Assembly (NCBI GenBank): GCA_016758965.1
Contig: JAEPRB010000133.1
Coordinates: 29,620 to 93,619, forward strand
Direction of reading: 5' to 3'
DNA: 64,000 nucleotides
DNA from: Circinella minor
Lineage: Eukaryota > Mucoromycota > Mucoromycetes > Mucorales > Lichtheimiaceae
The position numbers were made by a program, and so were the translations under genes. The notes beneath the pieces are model-generated. The model was not told the DNA's origin. It saw only the letters and a list, made by a program, of their open reading frames with translations, and searched no databases. Of the stretch, positions 24,679 through 36,834 are shown piece by piece; positions within the stretch are counted from its first letter, which is position 1, and the number at the start of each line of letters is the position of its first letter.

Positions 24679-26449
24679 ATGCTTCTTTTTTCCAGCACCC
24701 CAGCAAGTCCCGTCCGATCATTTAATCTTAGTGTGATACCAAGTGGTCAAGACCGAGTTGTGGCTTTTGGTCCTGGATCGGTGTTAAATGGTATATTATT
24801 CTCTTTTTTAGGTAATATAACCGATAAATAGATTATTAATAGAGTAGAATCTTTTTTATTCAATTCATTCAGGGTCCGTTGTACTTAACTTGGATAAACC
24901 CGTGAATGCACATAATATTCGCGTGGTTTTCAAATGTGAACAATATGATGAATCAAATAGTAAAACAACTATTTTCAATGTTGAAACATACGTTTGGGGT
25001 CATGCACAATCAGGTAAGAAAAAAAGTAGTTTCATGTATATATATATTTAACACACATGCAAATCAACAGAACCAATTCTCTCCTCCCCCCCCTTGATTT
25101 TTTTCCTCTTACTAAAATTATTACTAATATAACTACTCCTCCCTCCCTTTTCCGTTGTATATTTTACTTCCGTGGCCTAATTTATATATATTTATATAGA
25201 AGGAGTAAGCTTAGAATTATCTGATGGTAGTCATATGTATTTATTTGCAATTAAAATACCATTCGTTAATTTCCCACCATCTATTCATGGAACCTATGTT
25301 GGTCATCATGTCGAATACAGTTTACAAGGATTTTTGGAATTAGATGATACGCCCAATTGCATTGAAACTGCATGTGTTCCTGTTATCTATCTTCCATTTG
25401 TCACATGTACGCCTATGGATGGTAATATACTAAGAGAAGGCGCAAAAAAAAACCAAGTATTCCGTCGTAATAATGCAGTGGTTGAAGTGATAGCCGAATT
25501 GATCAAACCGGCATATTGTCCTGGTAAATAATTATACATTTCTTCTCCTACTCCCCCCCCTTATTTTTTCTTCTTCTAGGTTTGCTTCGTTCTGCCATAA
25601 AATTTAGGTTCTGAGTATGCGTTTTATTTTGAGAGCTAATAATTTATTTATTTATAAATTTTTGATGTTTATGCATATCTCATCGTTACAATAAAAAAAA
25701 TGCATCTATCAGGCGATTTATGCACCGTCAAACTTATTACGACCAATCAATCTAATCATAAAATTAGCCACATGGACGTATCGCTTGTATGCAATGTGAA
25801 TCAACAACGACATCATACTTTACAAACAGAAACATTTTATGTCGCCATTCCGAAAGAGACAAAGGATCATCAATCTGTGTTCCGTTTCCATTTACCTGAT
25901 GATTTAGTCCCATCGACACAACATCCGGGACTTGATATTTCTTATGAAGTTGTAGTGACTTTGCCAATCAGTACATCAGCTACAGACTTAACTGGGTCAC
26001 CAACTACGAATACGGGTAGTGGTGTATGGAGTTTATTTGGTGGTGGTAATAATAATACAACACAATTAGTTGACAACACAGTTGCTTTACCTGTTCTTAT
26101 TGCTACCGTACCCAATGGTTTTGCTATTCCAGATCAATTAAGTCGACCTCTTAAAACATATAATGAAGAACCAGAAAATCCATCCTTTATTCCCGATATT
26201 GAATCACCATTACCTAGCCCTTCAGCAACTATGTTTTCTCCTGTAGGTAGTTGGGCAGGTAGCCCTGCAGCACTTTCTCCATCTAACTCTGTTCATGATC
26301 CAGATTTTGAAATAGCAATGCAACAAGATGCTTCCGGTCACTTAATGGTTCCTTCTTCTCCTCGTTTACAACAAGATAATAAATCCAATGAACGACGTAC
26401 ATCAAATGCCTCAGATCATTCAGGATTGATGACTGTTGCTGTACAATAA
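24679..26449 (+). CDS. arrestin-fold (alpha-arrestin-like) protein (437 aa)
   Basis: Exons 24679-24790, 24873-25013, 25200-25523 and 25713-26449, all introns phase 1. The N-terminal half has arrestin N-domain features: SFNLSVIPSG, FGPGSVLNGSVVLNLDKPV, IRVVFKCEQY, then IKIPFVNFPPSIHGTYVGHH and VEYSLQGFLELD. The C-domain follows from exon 4 (GDLCTVKLITTNQSNHKISH). After about residue 330 the tail is Pro/Ser-rich and disordered. Alpha-arrestins recruit ubiquitin ligases to cargo at membranes, but no PPxY motif is visible, so a Rsp5-adaptor role is not supported. The ATG at 24679 is the first in frame near the domain; a short upstream exon spliced at the 'ttttttccag' site is an alternative. Confidence 0.85.
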
Positions 26450-26654
26450 AGTTATATATAACTTATATCCATCATATCCTCTCTGTCCTTTATTCCCCTT
26501 TTTCCCTCCTCTATTCCCCATCATGGTAGTCACTAAGAGGTTCCTCTTTCTTTCTTTCTTTCTTTCTTTTTGTCCTTTAATGCTTTTTGTTACATAATCT
26601 ATATTATTATCCAATAAATATATACTCATCATATCCTTTATATACAATGTCGAT

Positions 26655-27446
26655 TTATTGTGTTTCTACAGGCCACCATTTAGGTAAAAATGGTTTTACA
26701 CGAATATTGGTTTCAGGCACTTCAAATGCAATATCTTCCCCTGTTGCACATTTTTCAACTTGTTCTAATCGCATAAGTGCTAAACCAATATTATGAATTC
26801 CAGAACATGTTTTACCAACTCCACGTTTACTTGATGAACCACTTATTTTAATATCCATTTGTGGTTCAATATTCGTAGAATAAGTTTTCCCCCGATCTAC
26901 GCTCAATGTAGTTGGAACACTTTAAAAAAGAAATTGTTAGCCTACGTATGTAATATCAATTAGAAGTTACTGTTATCTCTTTTTTTTTCTTTTACCTTTC
27001 ATCCTTTTCATATAATTGTACTGGCAAAATTCGTTTGCGTACAACTCCAGTATGGTATGTACGAATAGTTAATTCTTGACCAACATAACATCCTTTTCTA
27101 AAATCCACTGGTAAAACCAAAATTAAGTTTCATTAACTGTAAACTTTTATTTCTTTGGATTAAATCCCTTCCTTCCAATTAATTGATTCTGATTTTTTTT
27201 TACCTCCATTCATATAATCAAAATTGGATTCTAATGGTAAAGATTGTTCTGGCCACATATCTTCAATACCTTCTGGAATACCATTAAGTATCCTACGAAT
27301 TGTATATTCTTCTGATGATAATTCTTTAAAATCACCTACTTGAGAAAGTATCGCTCCAATATCTAAATCCAGCTCCCCCCAATTATCATTAATGTTTGTC
27401 AAACTTTTAAAATAATATATGTCTGTGTGTATATCACGCATCTACA

Positions 27447-27488
<42 letters not shown>

Positions 27489-28300
27489 CTTCATTTTGTG
27501 GTACAATAGCACGGTAACCAAAATCCGGAACGCGGGGATCAATACATCCGATATCCGAAACTCGTTTATTTTTTTTAACCAAACTACCTACAGGTACTTT
27601 GTTTTCTTCTTCTTCATTATGTTGATGAATATTTCCCCAAACACTGAATGCATTAAATTCATCAGAAACGTCACGTAATTTTACTTTGGATCGTAAAATA
27701 TATCGTTTTAAATGTTTAAACATTTGTTCTGTAGCTGTTGCTGGTAATTCAATCATGAATTTTGGATGAGGAAAGTTTACACCCACATTGACCGGATAAA
27801 TAAATGCATCATAGAGCATACGACCCTATATTTATATATATGTTATAATTTTAAATATTGATATTAACATTCATTTTTTTATTACCCCGCACAAATACAA
27901 CCCTAATAATTATATTACTAATATTATGGAGCCTATTTTTACCTGAGGAGTCAAAAATGCTGTATAAAAACCATCACCACCTGCTGAAATTAAAGGCATA
28001 TGGTTTGTTATAAGTCCTTGTAAATATTTTGTTGTGTCAGGTCCTTCAATTTCAATTAAACCACGTTTAGGAATAGGAGCAAAATGATTGCCTTCATGTA
28101 AACTGTCTTTTTCTTGAACTTTTGTTATAATTGTGGAAATGAATGCGCGTCGACCGGGTACTACATAACAAAGCAGAAAAAAAAACTATTTTAGTATATA
28201 TTTCTCTCTCTTTCTTTCTCTTTATAACTCGTGTACACTTTTTTGTTTTACCATGAATAGGTACAACTTGAGCGATCGGCCTTAAACGTGGAGCAAACAT
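26655..28300 (-). CDS. IBA57: IBA57-type mitochondrial Fe-S assembly factor (399 aa)
   Basis: Six minus-strand exons: 28300-28252, 28160-27943, 27825-27489, 27422-27204, 27107-26996 and 26919-26655. They close at 400 codons including stop. The family hallmark KGCYVGQE (within [20 protein letters not shown]) sits in exon 5. Other GcvT/YgfZ-fold features are [20 protein letters not shown] and [15 protein letters not shown]. In the known family, Iba57 acts with Isa1/Isa2 in the mitochondrial matrix to make [4Fe-4S] clusters for aconitase-type and radical-SAM enzymes. Intron 3 begins with GTTATT and a long TTA repeat; only the phase-1 acceptor at 27423 keeps the frame. The gene is divergent from mitochondrial bL17. 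Confidence 0.92.
27447..27487 (-). repeat. (TTA)n microsatellite at the start of IBA57 intron 3
   Basis: About thirteen AAT units on the plus strand (TTA in the gene's sense). They begin inside the donor, whose sequence is GTTATT rather than GTAAGT. Confidence 0.9.
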
Positions 28301-28532
28301 TTTTTTTTTATTAAAAAAGAAAAGGTAAAAAAAGCAAGAGGATTAAAAAAAACCAAGCTCCGAGTAATAATAATGGGGTACAAATATCTCATGTTTTTTT
28401 TTTGCAGGATATAAGGGTCATAAAAAAAAAGAATCGTCACAAATTTTTTAACAGGACAAACAACAACAACAAACCTTTACTCCTCCCCGACAAGTTTTTT
28501 TGTTTTAGCCAAATAACAAAAATACAGCAAAA
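28301..28532. promoter_or_regulatory. 232-bp divergent promoter between IBA57 and bL17m
   Basis: Two ATGs face away from each other with only 232 bp between. Both products are mitochondrial. The spacer holds A/T runs, caacaacaac and ctcctccccg tracts but no motif I can name with confidence. Confidence 0.6.
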
Positions 28533-29199
28533 ATGCATCACGGTAAACATTTTCGTCGATTAAACCGAACTTCAGCTCATCGTAATGCTTTGTTACGTAA
28601 TCTTGCTTCATCACTTATTGAACACGGTCGTATCGAAACTACTTTGGCAAAGGCTAAAGAACTCAAACCTATTGCTGACCAAATGGTGACTTTGGGCAAG
28701 AAGGGTGACGTTAATGCTAAAAAGCAAGCATTGAGTTATCTTAACGTAAGAAACGTTCCTGGTTTTTTTTTTCTTGAAAAAAAAGCCAAAACTTGTTTGA
28801 TAACAATAACAATAACCAACCAATAATTTATTTATTTATTAGAGCCGTGATATCACTATCCCAAAATTATTTGACGAACTTGCACCACGATTTGCTAATC
28901 GACAAGGAGGATATACCCGCGTTCAACGTATCGGTAGTCGTTATGGTGATAATGCACCCATGGCCGTGATTGAATATATTGATGGACCTTCAGATATTAA
29001 ACGTGAATTGACAACAAAAACATTGGCAAATATCTTTAAAAAGAATGGTCAAGAACAAGTCTCTGTTAAAGAATTAATTAATAACAATACTACCGATTTG
29101 CCAAAATCACTTGTACGTAACCTTAAGAAACTTCAATTAGCTAATAGCATAGAAGCTATGGATGAAGCTATTGGTAAAGAAATGGCTTCTCGCTCATAA
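28533..29199 (+). CDS. MRPL8: mitochondrial large-subunit ribosomal protein bL17m (189 aa)
   Basis: Exons 28533-28745 and 28843-29199, phase 0. The start [20 protein letters not shown], then [20 protein letters not shown], is the universal bL17 N-terminus; [19 protein letters not shown] and [13 protein letters not shown] complete the domain. The C-terminal extension (about residues 120-189) is Lys/Asn-rich, as in fungal mitochondrial homologues (yeast Mrpl8). It binds 23S-type rRNA near the peptide exit tunnel. The lack of a long presequence is usual for this protein. Confidence 0.95.
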
Positions 29200-32100
29200 A
29201 ATAAAAAAAAACATAGCAACTTACATCCTGCACACATACACACATATATTCTCTCTTTCTCTCTCTTTTCTTTTGTTTTCTTCTCCCTCCTTTAAAATGT
29301 ACATATAAGTTATCTATATTTCCGTTTCTTCTTTTTTTCATCTATTCGTAATAATCACACCATGTATCACAATACACACAGCATACATTCTCACATTGAT
29401 TTAGATACACCTTTTTTTTAAAAAAAAAAAAAAAGATAAAAAAAACATTATGATTTTTTTATTTATTGAATATGATCCAGAGTGGAATATCTCATTAAAG
29501 GGAAGGGAGAATTTATTAGCAGTAGTACATGAATTATGAGATTATTTTAACATCAAATGGATATACAGAATAGTTAGCTAGTAAGTATACTAATTTTACT
29601 TGGATGTTTTCACATACTCAAAATGAGATTCTTTTTAATTGTTTCAGTAATGAATAGTTTAGTTTAGTATGTTTGCCAAAACAAAAGAAAAACAACCGAA
29701 GTCTATCTTTTTGCAAATGACAAAGTTTCTCAGTATATTGTAAAACATAAATACGATATTTACATATCAAGTGGAAGCAAGAACGGATAAATGAATATAG
29801 GAAAAAGTAACAAACAGCAGTATTGTTGTTCAATTTGTTTTTATTAAAATAGCAGATGGCAAGGAAATGTTTGAACTACTTACTAGTAGGTAGTTATAAT
29901 TAAAAAAAAGAAATATTACTGATGATATGCTTGATGGATTTTGGATGAGTATATATATATATTGGTTTATGTTTGTATATTCCTTTGTGAATATTCATAT
30001 ATAATAATTCAATTCGAATATGTTTTCGAAGCATGTGTCGTCAGGAACGGAAGATCTACTCTTTTATTTTCCACACGTCTTATTAAGTGGTGTTAGTATT
30101 ATTGAAAAGAAGAATCATGTACTGACAGTATCTTCTAATAGATGATTGGTTCCCGTGTTGTTCAACTCAATACTATCGGTATAATCATTTTCTTCTTGAT
30201 TAATCTTAAATGTCTTTGAGGTAGGAACAAGAAACCATAGCAACGGCCATTGCAATACGAAATGATTACCATGGTTATTAGTATAGCGATGATTTGTGTA
30301 CTAATCATAACACCAGTAATATAAGTTAATAAAGGTAGTTACTACACTAGAACCAAGCTATATATATATTTTATCAGTCTTTTAAAAAAGTGAATTAGTT
30401 TTGTTTTATATATACTATATTTTATCAGAGGCAATATTGATAAAAATTACATGTATTAGTCAAATGATAAGTATTACTGCAATTATATACCATTTAAAGA
30501 ACTACATAAATTCGGAAAGCAAGAGTTTTTCCCCACAAACGAAATAACAGCTACATAAAGTGGTCCAGATCATAAATCATTATACACTAATTGTTTGGCT
30601 TTGTGAACATGTATATGATACATGATATACATACGAAATTTTACTGTACAAGAGAACTTCATTAACATACTACTAAAAATTTATTTATAGTAGTATGTAA
30701 AAAAATACAAAGTATGTTATACATCTGACGATTTTTACACATCACATTTTTAATACCTCATTTACATATCTTAATATTAATAAAGTCATTTATAAATTGA
30801 AAAGAGAAAAAAAAAATATAGTAACACCTTTACTCATAACTGAACAGTAGAGATGTAAATAATATGGTTAAAATACGTGTGTGACACAGGAGTTGCTGCA
30901 TAAGAAATGTGATTTGTTTGACCCGACAAATGCTGAGATAATAGCTTGGGGCAGGTTTAATATCAGGTGCTATATACGATTAGCAATAGAAGCTCACCAA
31001 ACAGTTCAGAGTACTTTTTTTTCTTTGTTAATTCTAAAGCTCTCTAGTATAATACATTCTCCAAATGATTCCACGTGATACACACAAAAGAATATCATTG
31101 TAACAACAATAAGAATAACAAAAAAAATAAAGTATTATGACCAGTTATTCATAATTAATGCAAGGTCAAAGCCTTCTATTTCAGCAACTCGTATTAATAG
31201 ATCTCGCATTTGGCACATGTTATACAGTCCGATCCTAGCAACTAATAAGTAACCATGGACATGACAAAAAAACTATTGAAAACAAAAAAAAGAATACTAA
31301 GCTGTTGTTTTTACTAAACTTAAAGGTTGGTTTTCATCTTGTTTTTTTTTATTTATGTCATATAAGCTTTTATCATCCAAGTCAAAGGTTTCCCCACGTT
31401 AAAATAAAATCAATTACATGTGCGCTATATGTAATTTTAAATATTATTAATAATTACCACCTATCCATGAGAAAGAACTGTAGTGTATGCTTTTTATATT
31501 AAAAAACAATAAACTAGGTTTTGGCACTTATACGATCAATAGCCGCTTAATCGCGATTTTGTGTCTCCAAGTAACATATATAAAGGATTGTCATACAAAA
31601 ATAATTTTATCTATTATAGAATATTATTTTTCGTTTTTTTTTGTCTGTGCTTCACTTGAATGATTATACTGCTATTATATAAACAAATGATACTTTTATT
31701 AGTTAGTCCTCATATTGTAACAATTAACTTTCATAGTAAATAAATCATTATTTTAACCAAAAAGAAATACTAATAAAAAAAAACAAATATTCGGTAAAGA
31801 GAGAAGAGAAGAATGATTTTTTAAAAAGAGAAACCAAAAAACGGGTTATTATATTATAATTGTACTTTGTTCACATTTTTATTTACTCTCTTTGTTTTTT
31901 TTTTACGAAAAAAAAAGTCAAACAAAGAAAGAAAAAAAGTATATTATTTATATAATTATATATATAGAATCACAACTGATTTTTTAAATGGACGATCCTC
32001 TTTATAATATTCTGTCTTTAACTCAAAGACACGTGTGGCAAAAAAAAATCAATTAAAATAAATTTCTGATCCCCGCAAAAGTTATTATTATTGTTTACTT

Positions 32101-32908
32101 GTGCGAACATAAAAAAAAAAAAAAAAAGAGGGCGTAAATAACACCAATTTTTTTTAAAAAAAAAACAAACAAACAAACAAAAATTATTATTATTATTATT
32201 ATAAAACAATGAAACTTTGTTTTTTTTTTTTGAATTATTTGATCCAATTTCAACCTTTTTAAATAAAAAGTTTTGAATTAGAAAATATAATTTAATTGAA
32301 ACTGAGTTATCCAATAAAATAATCAAAAGAGATCATGGAGAAAAGAGTTCTATTATTTCTAAATTGATATATAATACAATGAGAGAAAAGAACTTTTTAA
32401 TGATAATATTGATAATGAGAACATTACAACGATACTCTTTATAGGTTCTTGATTAATTCATTGTAATAATATACTATTCAGATCAGACTATCATAGGAGG
32501 ATTAAGGGAGAAAGAGAAAGAGTCATGTATGAATTGATAATAATGCATGATACTACTATCTTTGTCATTTTGTAGTATCTTTTTTTTTATAGATTAGAAT
32601 AAAAAAGAATATAATGATGTAATTATAATAATATAAAGAGTTCACTATGAATGAATTATATATAAATATCAAAACGAAACTACATTTAATAACCATTTTT
32701 TATATAAAAATCCATACTAAAAAAAACCATCGAGATATACAATATATATAAAAAAGATCGGCGTTGAAAAATGGTGGGTCCTTTTTTTTTTATTCGTGTC
32801 GTACCAAAAGTTTCTTGTGCAATCACAACCGAAGCTTATATTGGCTTACCGCCCTTTCTTCTTTTCCCTTTTTTCCCCTTTTTTCACTATAATAAATAAT
32901 AAAAACCA
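29200..32908. other. 3.7-kb gene-poor stretch
   Basis: No gene recognised. Bases 30881-31077 are open without ATG and read LLHKKCDLFDPTNAEIIAWG, with better base composition than their flanks; a decayed exon is possible. A TATA-like tataaagg at 31574 has no gene behind it. The right end (about 32740-32900) is the Rac1 promoter, with atatatataaaaaa and a CT-rich leader. Confidence 0.5.
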
Positions 32909-34039
<1,131 letters not shown>

Positions 34040-34696
34040 ATTATTATTATTATTTTTGTTTAAACCAACAACAGCCTTTTTTTTCCTTCATAAAAAAGAA
34101 TTACTATTACTACTCCTCCTTTTCTCCCCTTGTTTTTCTCCTTCTCTTTCTCTCGCTCTCTTTCTCTCGCTCTCTCTCTCTCTCTCTCGTCTTCGTACCA
34201 TCTTTCATTTTAACTTTTAACGTTTTTCTTTATTTTTATTTTCTTTTCGTTTTTGAAAACAATCAACAACAGACATCAAAAGAAAAAAAAATTATAAAGA
34301 AAAAAAAATATATAACAAAAACTAACCAACAAAACTACCAAATCAAATCACTAATACCTCTCTTTTTTCTATCTTTTTTTTTTTTTCCTTTTTCTTAAAC
34401 TCTTTTTTCTTCTTTATAAACAAACTTGTCACACACACACACACACACACACATACATCAATGTTTCACTCTTAGTATTATTATTATTATTTTTCTTCCT
34501 TCTCTATATTTTTTTTCTCTTCTTATTTTACTTATATTTTATATATATATAAAAATTTAGCTGTGTAATACACAAGGGATGTCATACGTTTGTTTGTGAT
34601 CATGCAGCAGCAACATAACTAAAAAAAGGGTGGCTCTTTTTGTTTTATTTTTTTTTCTTCATGTGGCATTTTTTTTTACCCCACTCTCCAAATTAT
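34040..34696. other. Rac1 3' flank with CT and CA microsatellites
   Basis: Contains (CT)n around 34140-34190 and (AC)n at about 34431-34452. No coding signal. Confidence 0.6.
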
Positions 34697-34900
34697 TTAT
34701 GCAGCTGGAATACTAATATGTTGTGGGGTACTTAATGTTCTTGACCAAAAATGTTGATTCAATTGTTCTTCTTTATCTTGATCCTGTTTTACTTGTGAAT
34801 TCAAATTATCCCGAGAAATAGAGAATTGATCAATATATGTCATAGCCAATGGTGGATATAAATTCATATAAATTAACAAGTATTTAATTAAAAAATGCAT
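34697..34900 (-). CDS. small hypothetical protein (67 aa)
   Basis: ATG at 34900 in a good context (cgaaaATG) to TAA/TTA end at 34697. The first 20 residues are hydrophobic (MHFLIKYLLIYMNLYPPLAM), then a Gln/Asn/Asp/Glu-rich segment (QVKQDQDKEEQLNQHF) and an STPQHISIP end. It lies just downstream of the disordered protein gene on the same strand and could also be part of its 3' UTR. Family not recognised; the balanced composition suggests it is translated. Confidence 0.45.
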   Translation of the reverse strand: MHFLIKYLLIYMNLYPPLAMTYIDQFSISRDNLNSQVKQDQDKEEQLNQHFWSRTLSTPQHISIPAA

Positions 34901-35096
34901 TTTCGTTCTCTTTTAATCTTGAGTTTTGAACTGTTATATTTTTACGATAATATTTTTCAAAGAATAAATAAAAAGAAAGAAAGAAAGATTGCTAAATAAT
35001 TAAGTTGACGAATAAATAGTAAAAAGGAGAAAAAGATAGTACAATGGATGGGGTAAACCAGCCCAAATCCAACCATTTTTTTATTTATTTATTATT

Positions 35097-36834
35097 TTAA
35101 AAGTAACTCCCCATTATAGGTGGCGTAATATTATTATTTTTATTATGCATTCTTCTTGTTGGTAATGGCCTTCGTTCACTATAAGACCGTGTGACATTAT
35201 CTGACAAGTAATTACCATAAATTGAATCCAACATATCGTCAGGATGTTGATTATTTTTATAATTTTCCTGTTCTTCTTGATAATAATGACGACGCTGTGA
35301 TGATGTTGATGTTGAGGGCTCTACAATATCTCGACGTGAATGATATTGCCGCATAGTTTGTGATCGAGCCATTGTTTCTTCTTGTGGCACTTGATCTTGA
35401 TGGTGCCGCAATGCCTCGCGTTCCAACTCTCGTCGTGAAGGTGTTTCTTGTCGTTCCCAAAGTTTTTTATGTCGTTGATGAGAAGGTCGTTGTTCCAGTA
35501 AGGATGGTTTCTTTTTTATTGTTGTGGTAGTAGTTTCCATAGAATCAAATTCGTTACTATTGTTATTACTATGGTAACTACCAGTATAATTTTCATCTCT
35601 TGATCCAATGAAACGTGCTGGGGAGGTTGGTTCATTATATTCTTGTAAAACTCCAGATATATGGGACTCTTCTTCACGATCCAACATATTAAATAACACA
35701 AATATATATAAAAAAAAAAAAGTAAATGAAATGTTAGTTGAGCTTTTTTTGTTTTTTCTTTCGTTCCATTAAACGAAAAAAAAAAATTAAATTACCTGTT
35801 CCACGATTGGTACTTTCTTGTAATTTATTTTTTCCTGATCCTATTAACTTGTTCCACAAACTTCTTGAATTGCCATCGTTATTGTCCTTGTTTTTCCTGT
35901 TATTGTTGTTATCCAACCATGGTAATTTATTACCTTTACTATCATTATTCTTTTGATCATTCATACCATCACGTTCTTTATCTTGAAATCTTTTAGGATT
36001 TTTTTGTGGAAGATCAGTTCCAAAACGATCATAATAAAATGATGGTGATTCATCCTCTTCATTTTGTATTTCTTTGTTGCGTACTGGTGGTGATGATGAT
36101 GATGATGATGATGATGCTTGAGTTGATTTGATATCAACAATTTCACGAGGTTGCTTTTGCTGCTCTTTTCTATGTCGATTAAATGTTGTGGCACTATTTG
36201 ATCGAGTAACACATTTCCATTGGTTAGCGTCTACTGTAATACGAGAAACACCATTGGTTGATACGTTTCGCTTTACTCTTTTATCAAGATTAATGGGCGG
36301 AATAGGTCGTCTAATGGTTTCTTCACGACCATTCGTTGATCCAGATCGTCTCATCCGTTGGTCCAGAGTGACAGGAAGTGGTGGTGAGTGTGGAGTAATT
36401 TCTTCATGTCGATTTGCTGATGATCCATTAAGTCTCATTTTTTGATCATAGTTTATAGTAGTGAGAGGAGGTGAATATCTAGTAGTAGCTTCTTCACGTC
36501 CATTAATTGATACGTTTCGTCTCAATTTTTTTTCGAGACCGATAGGAGGGGAAGGAGGAGATTGCCGAGGAGATTGCCGAGGAGATTCTATATGTTCACT
36601 GATAGACGACGATACGCTTTGATTTAATTTTTTTTCAAGTTGAATAGGAGAAAGTGGCGAATGTCGTATATTCTTTCCTTCACGTCGATTCATCTCGTCC
36701 AAATTAATAGCCGGAAGAGGTGGTCTTTCAGGTACTTCACATTTATGACGAGCTGGATATAATCCTACATCTTGACCACAATCTTTGCATAATACAACAA
36801 TTTGAGAAATTCGATAATCGTTAACGATCCCCAT
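35097..36834 (-). CDS. unknown disordered protein with N-terminal Cys/His motif (about 537 aa)
   Basis: Exon 1 is 36834-35796 (phase 1, donor GTAATT) and exon 2 is about 35671-35097; the acceptor choice at 35672 or 35669 is uncertain by one codon. The N-terminus has LCKDCGQDVGLYPARHKCEV, a C-x2-C-x9-H-x3-C arrangement that could bind one zinc ion. The rest is low complexity: at least five repeats of a block like 'P-P-L-P-x-x-L-(D/E)-x-(R/K)-(M/L)-(R/K)-x-(S/N)-(G/V)-S' (residues about 40-190), then Lys/Asn-rich and Gln/Arg-rich stretches. The short proline-rich repeats could bind SH3 domains; that is inference. I do not recognise the family. Confidence 0.7.

Noticed and set aside
28611..28823. 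Minus-strand ORF opposite bL17m
   Set aside because: Shadow of the ribosomal protein exon and its intron.
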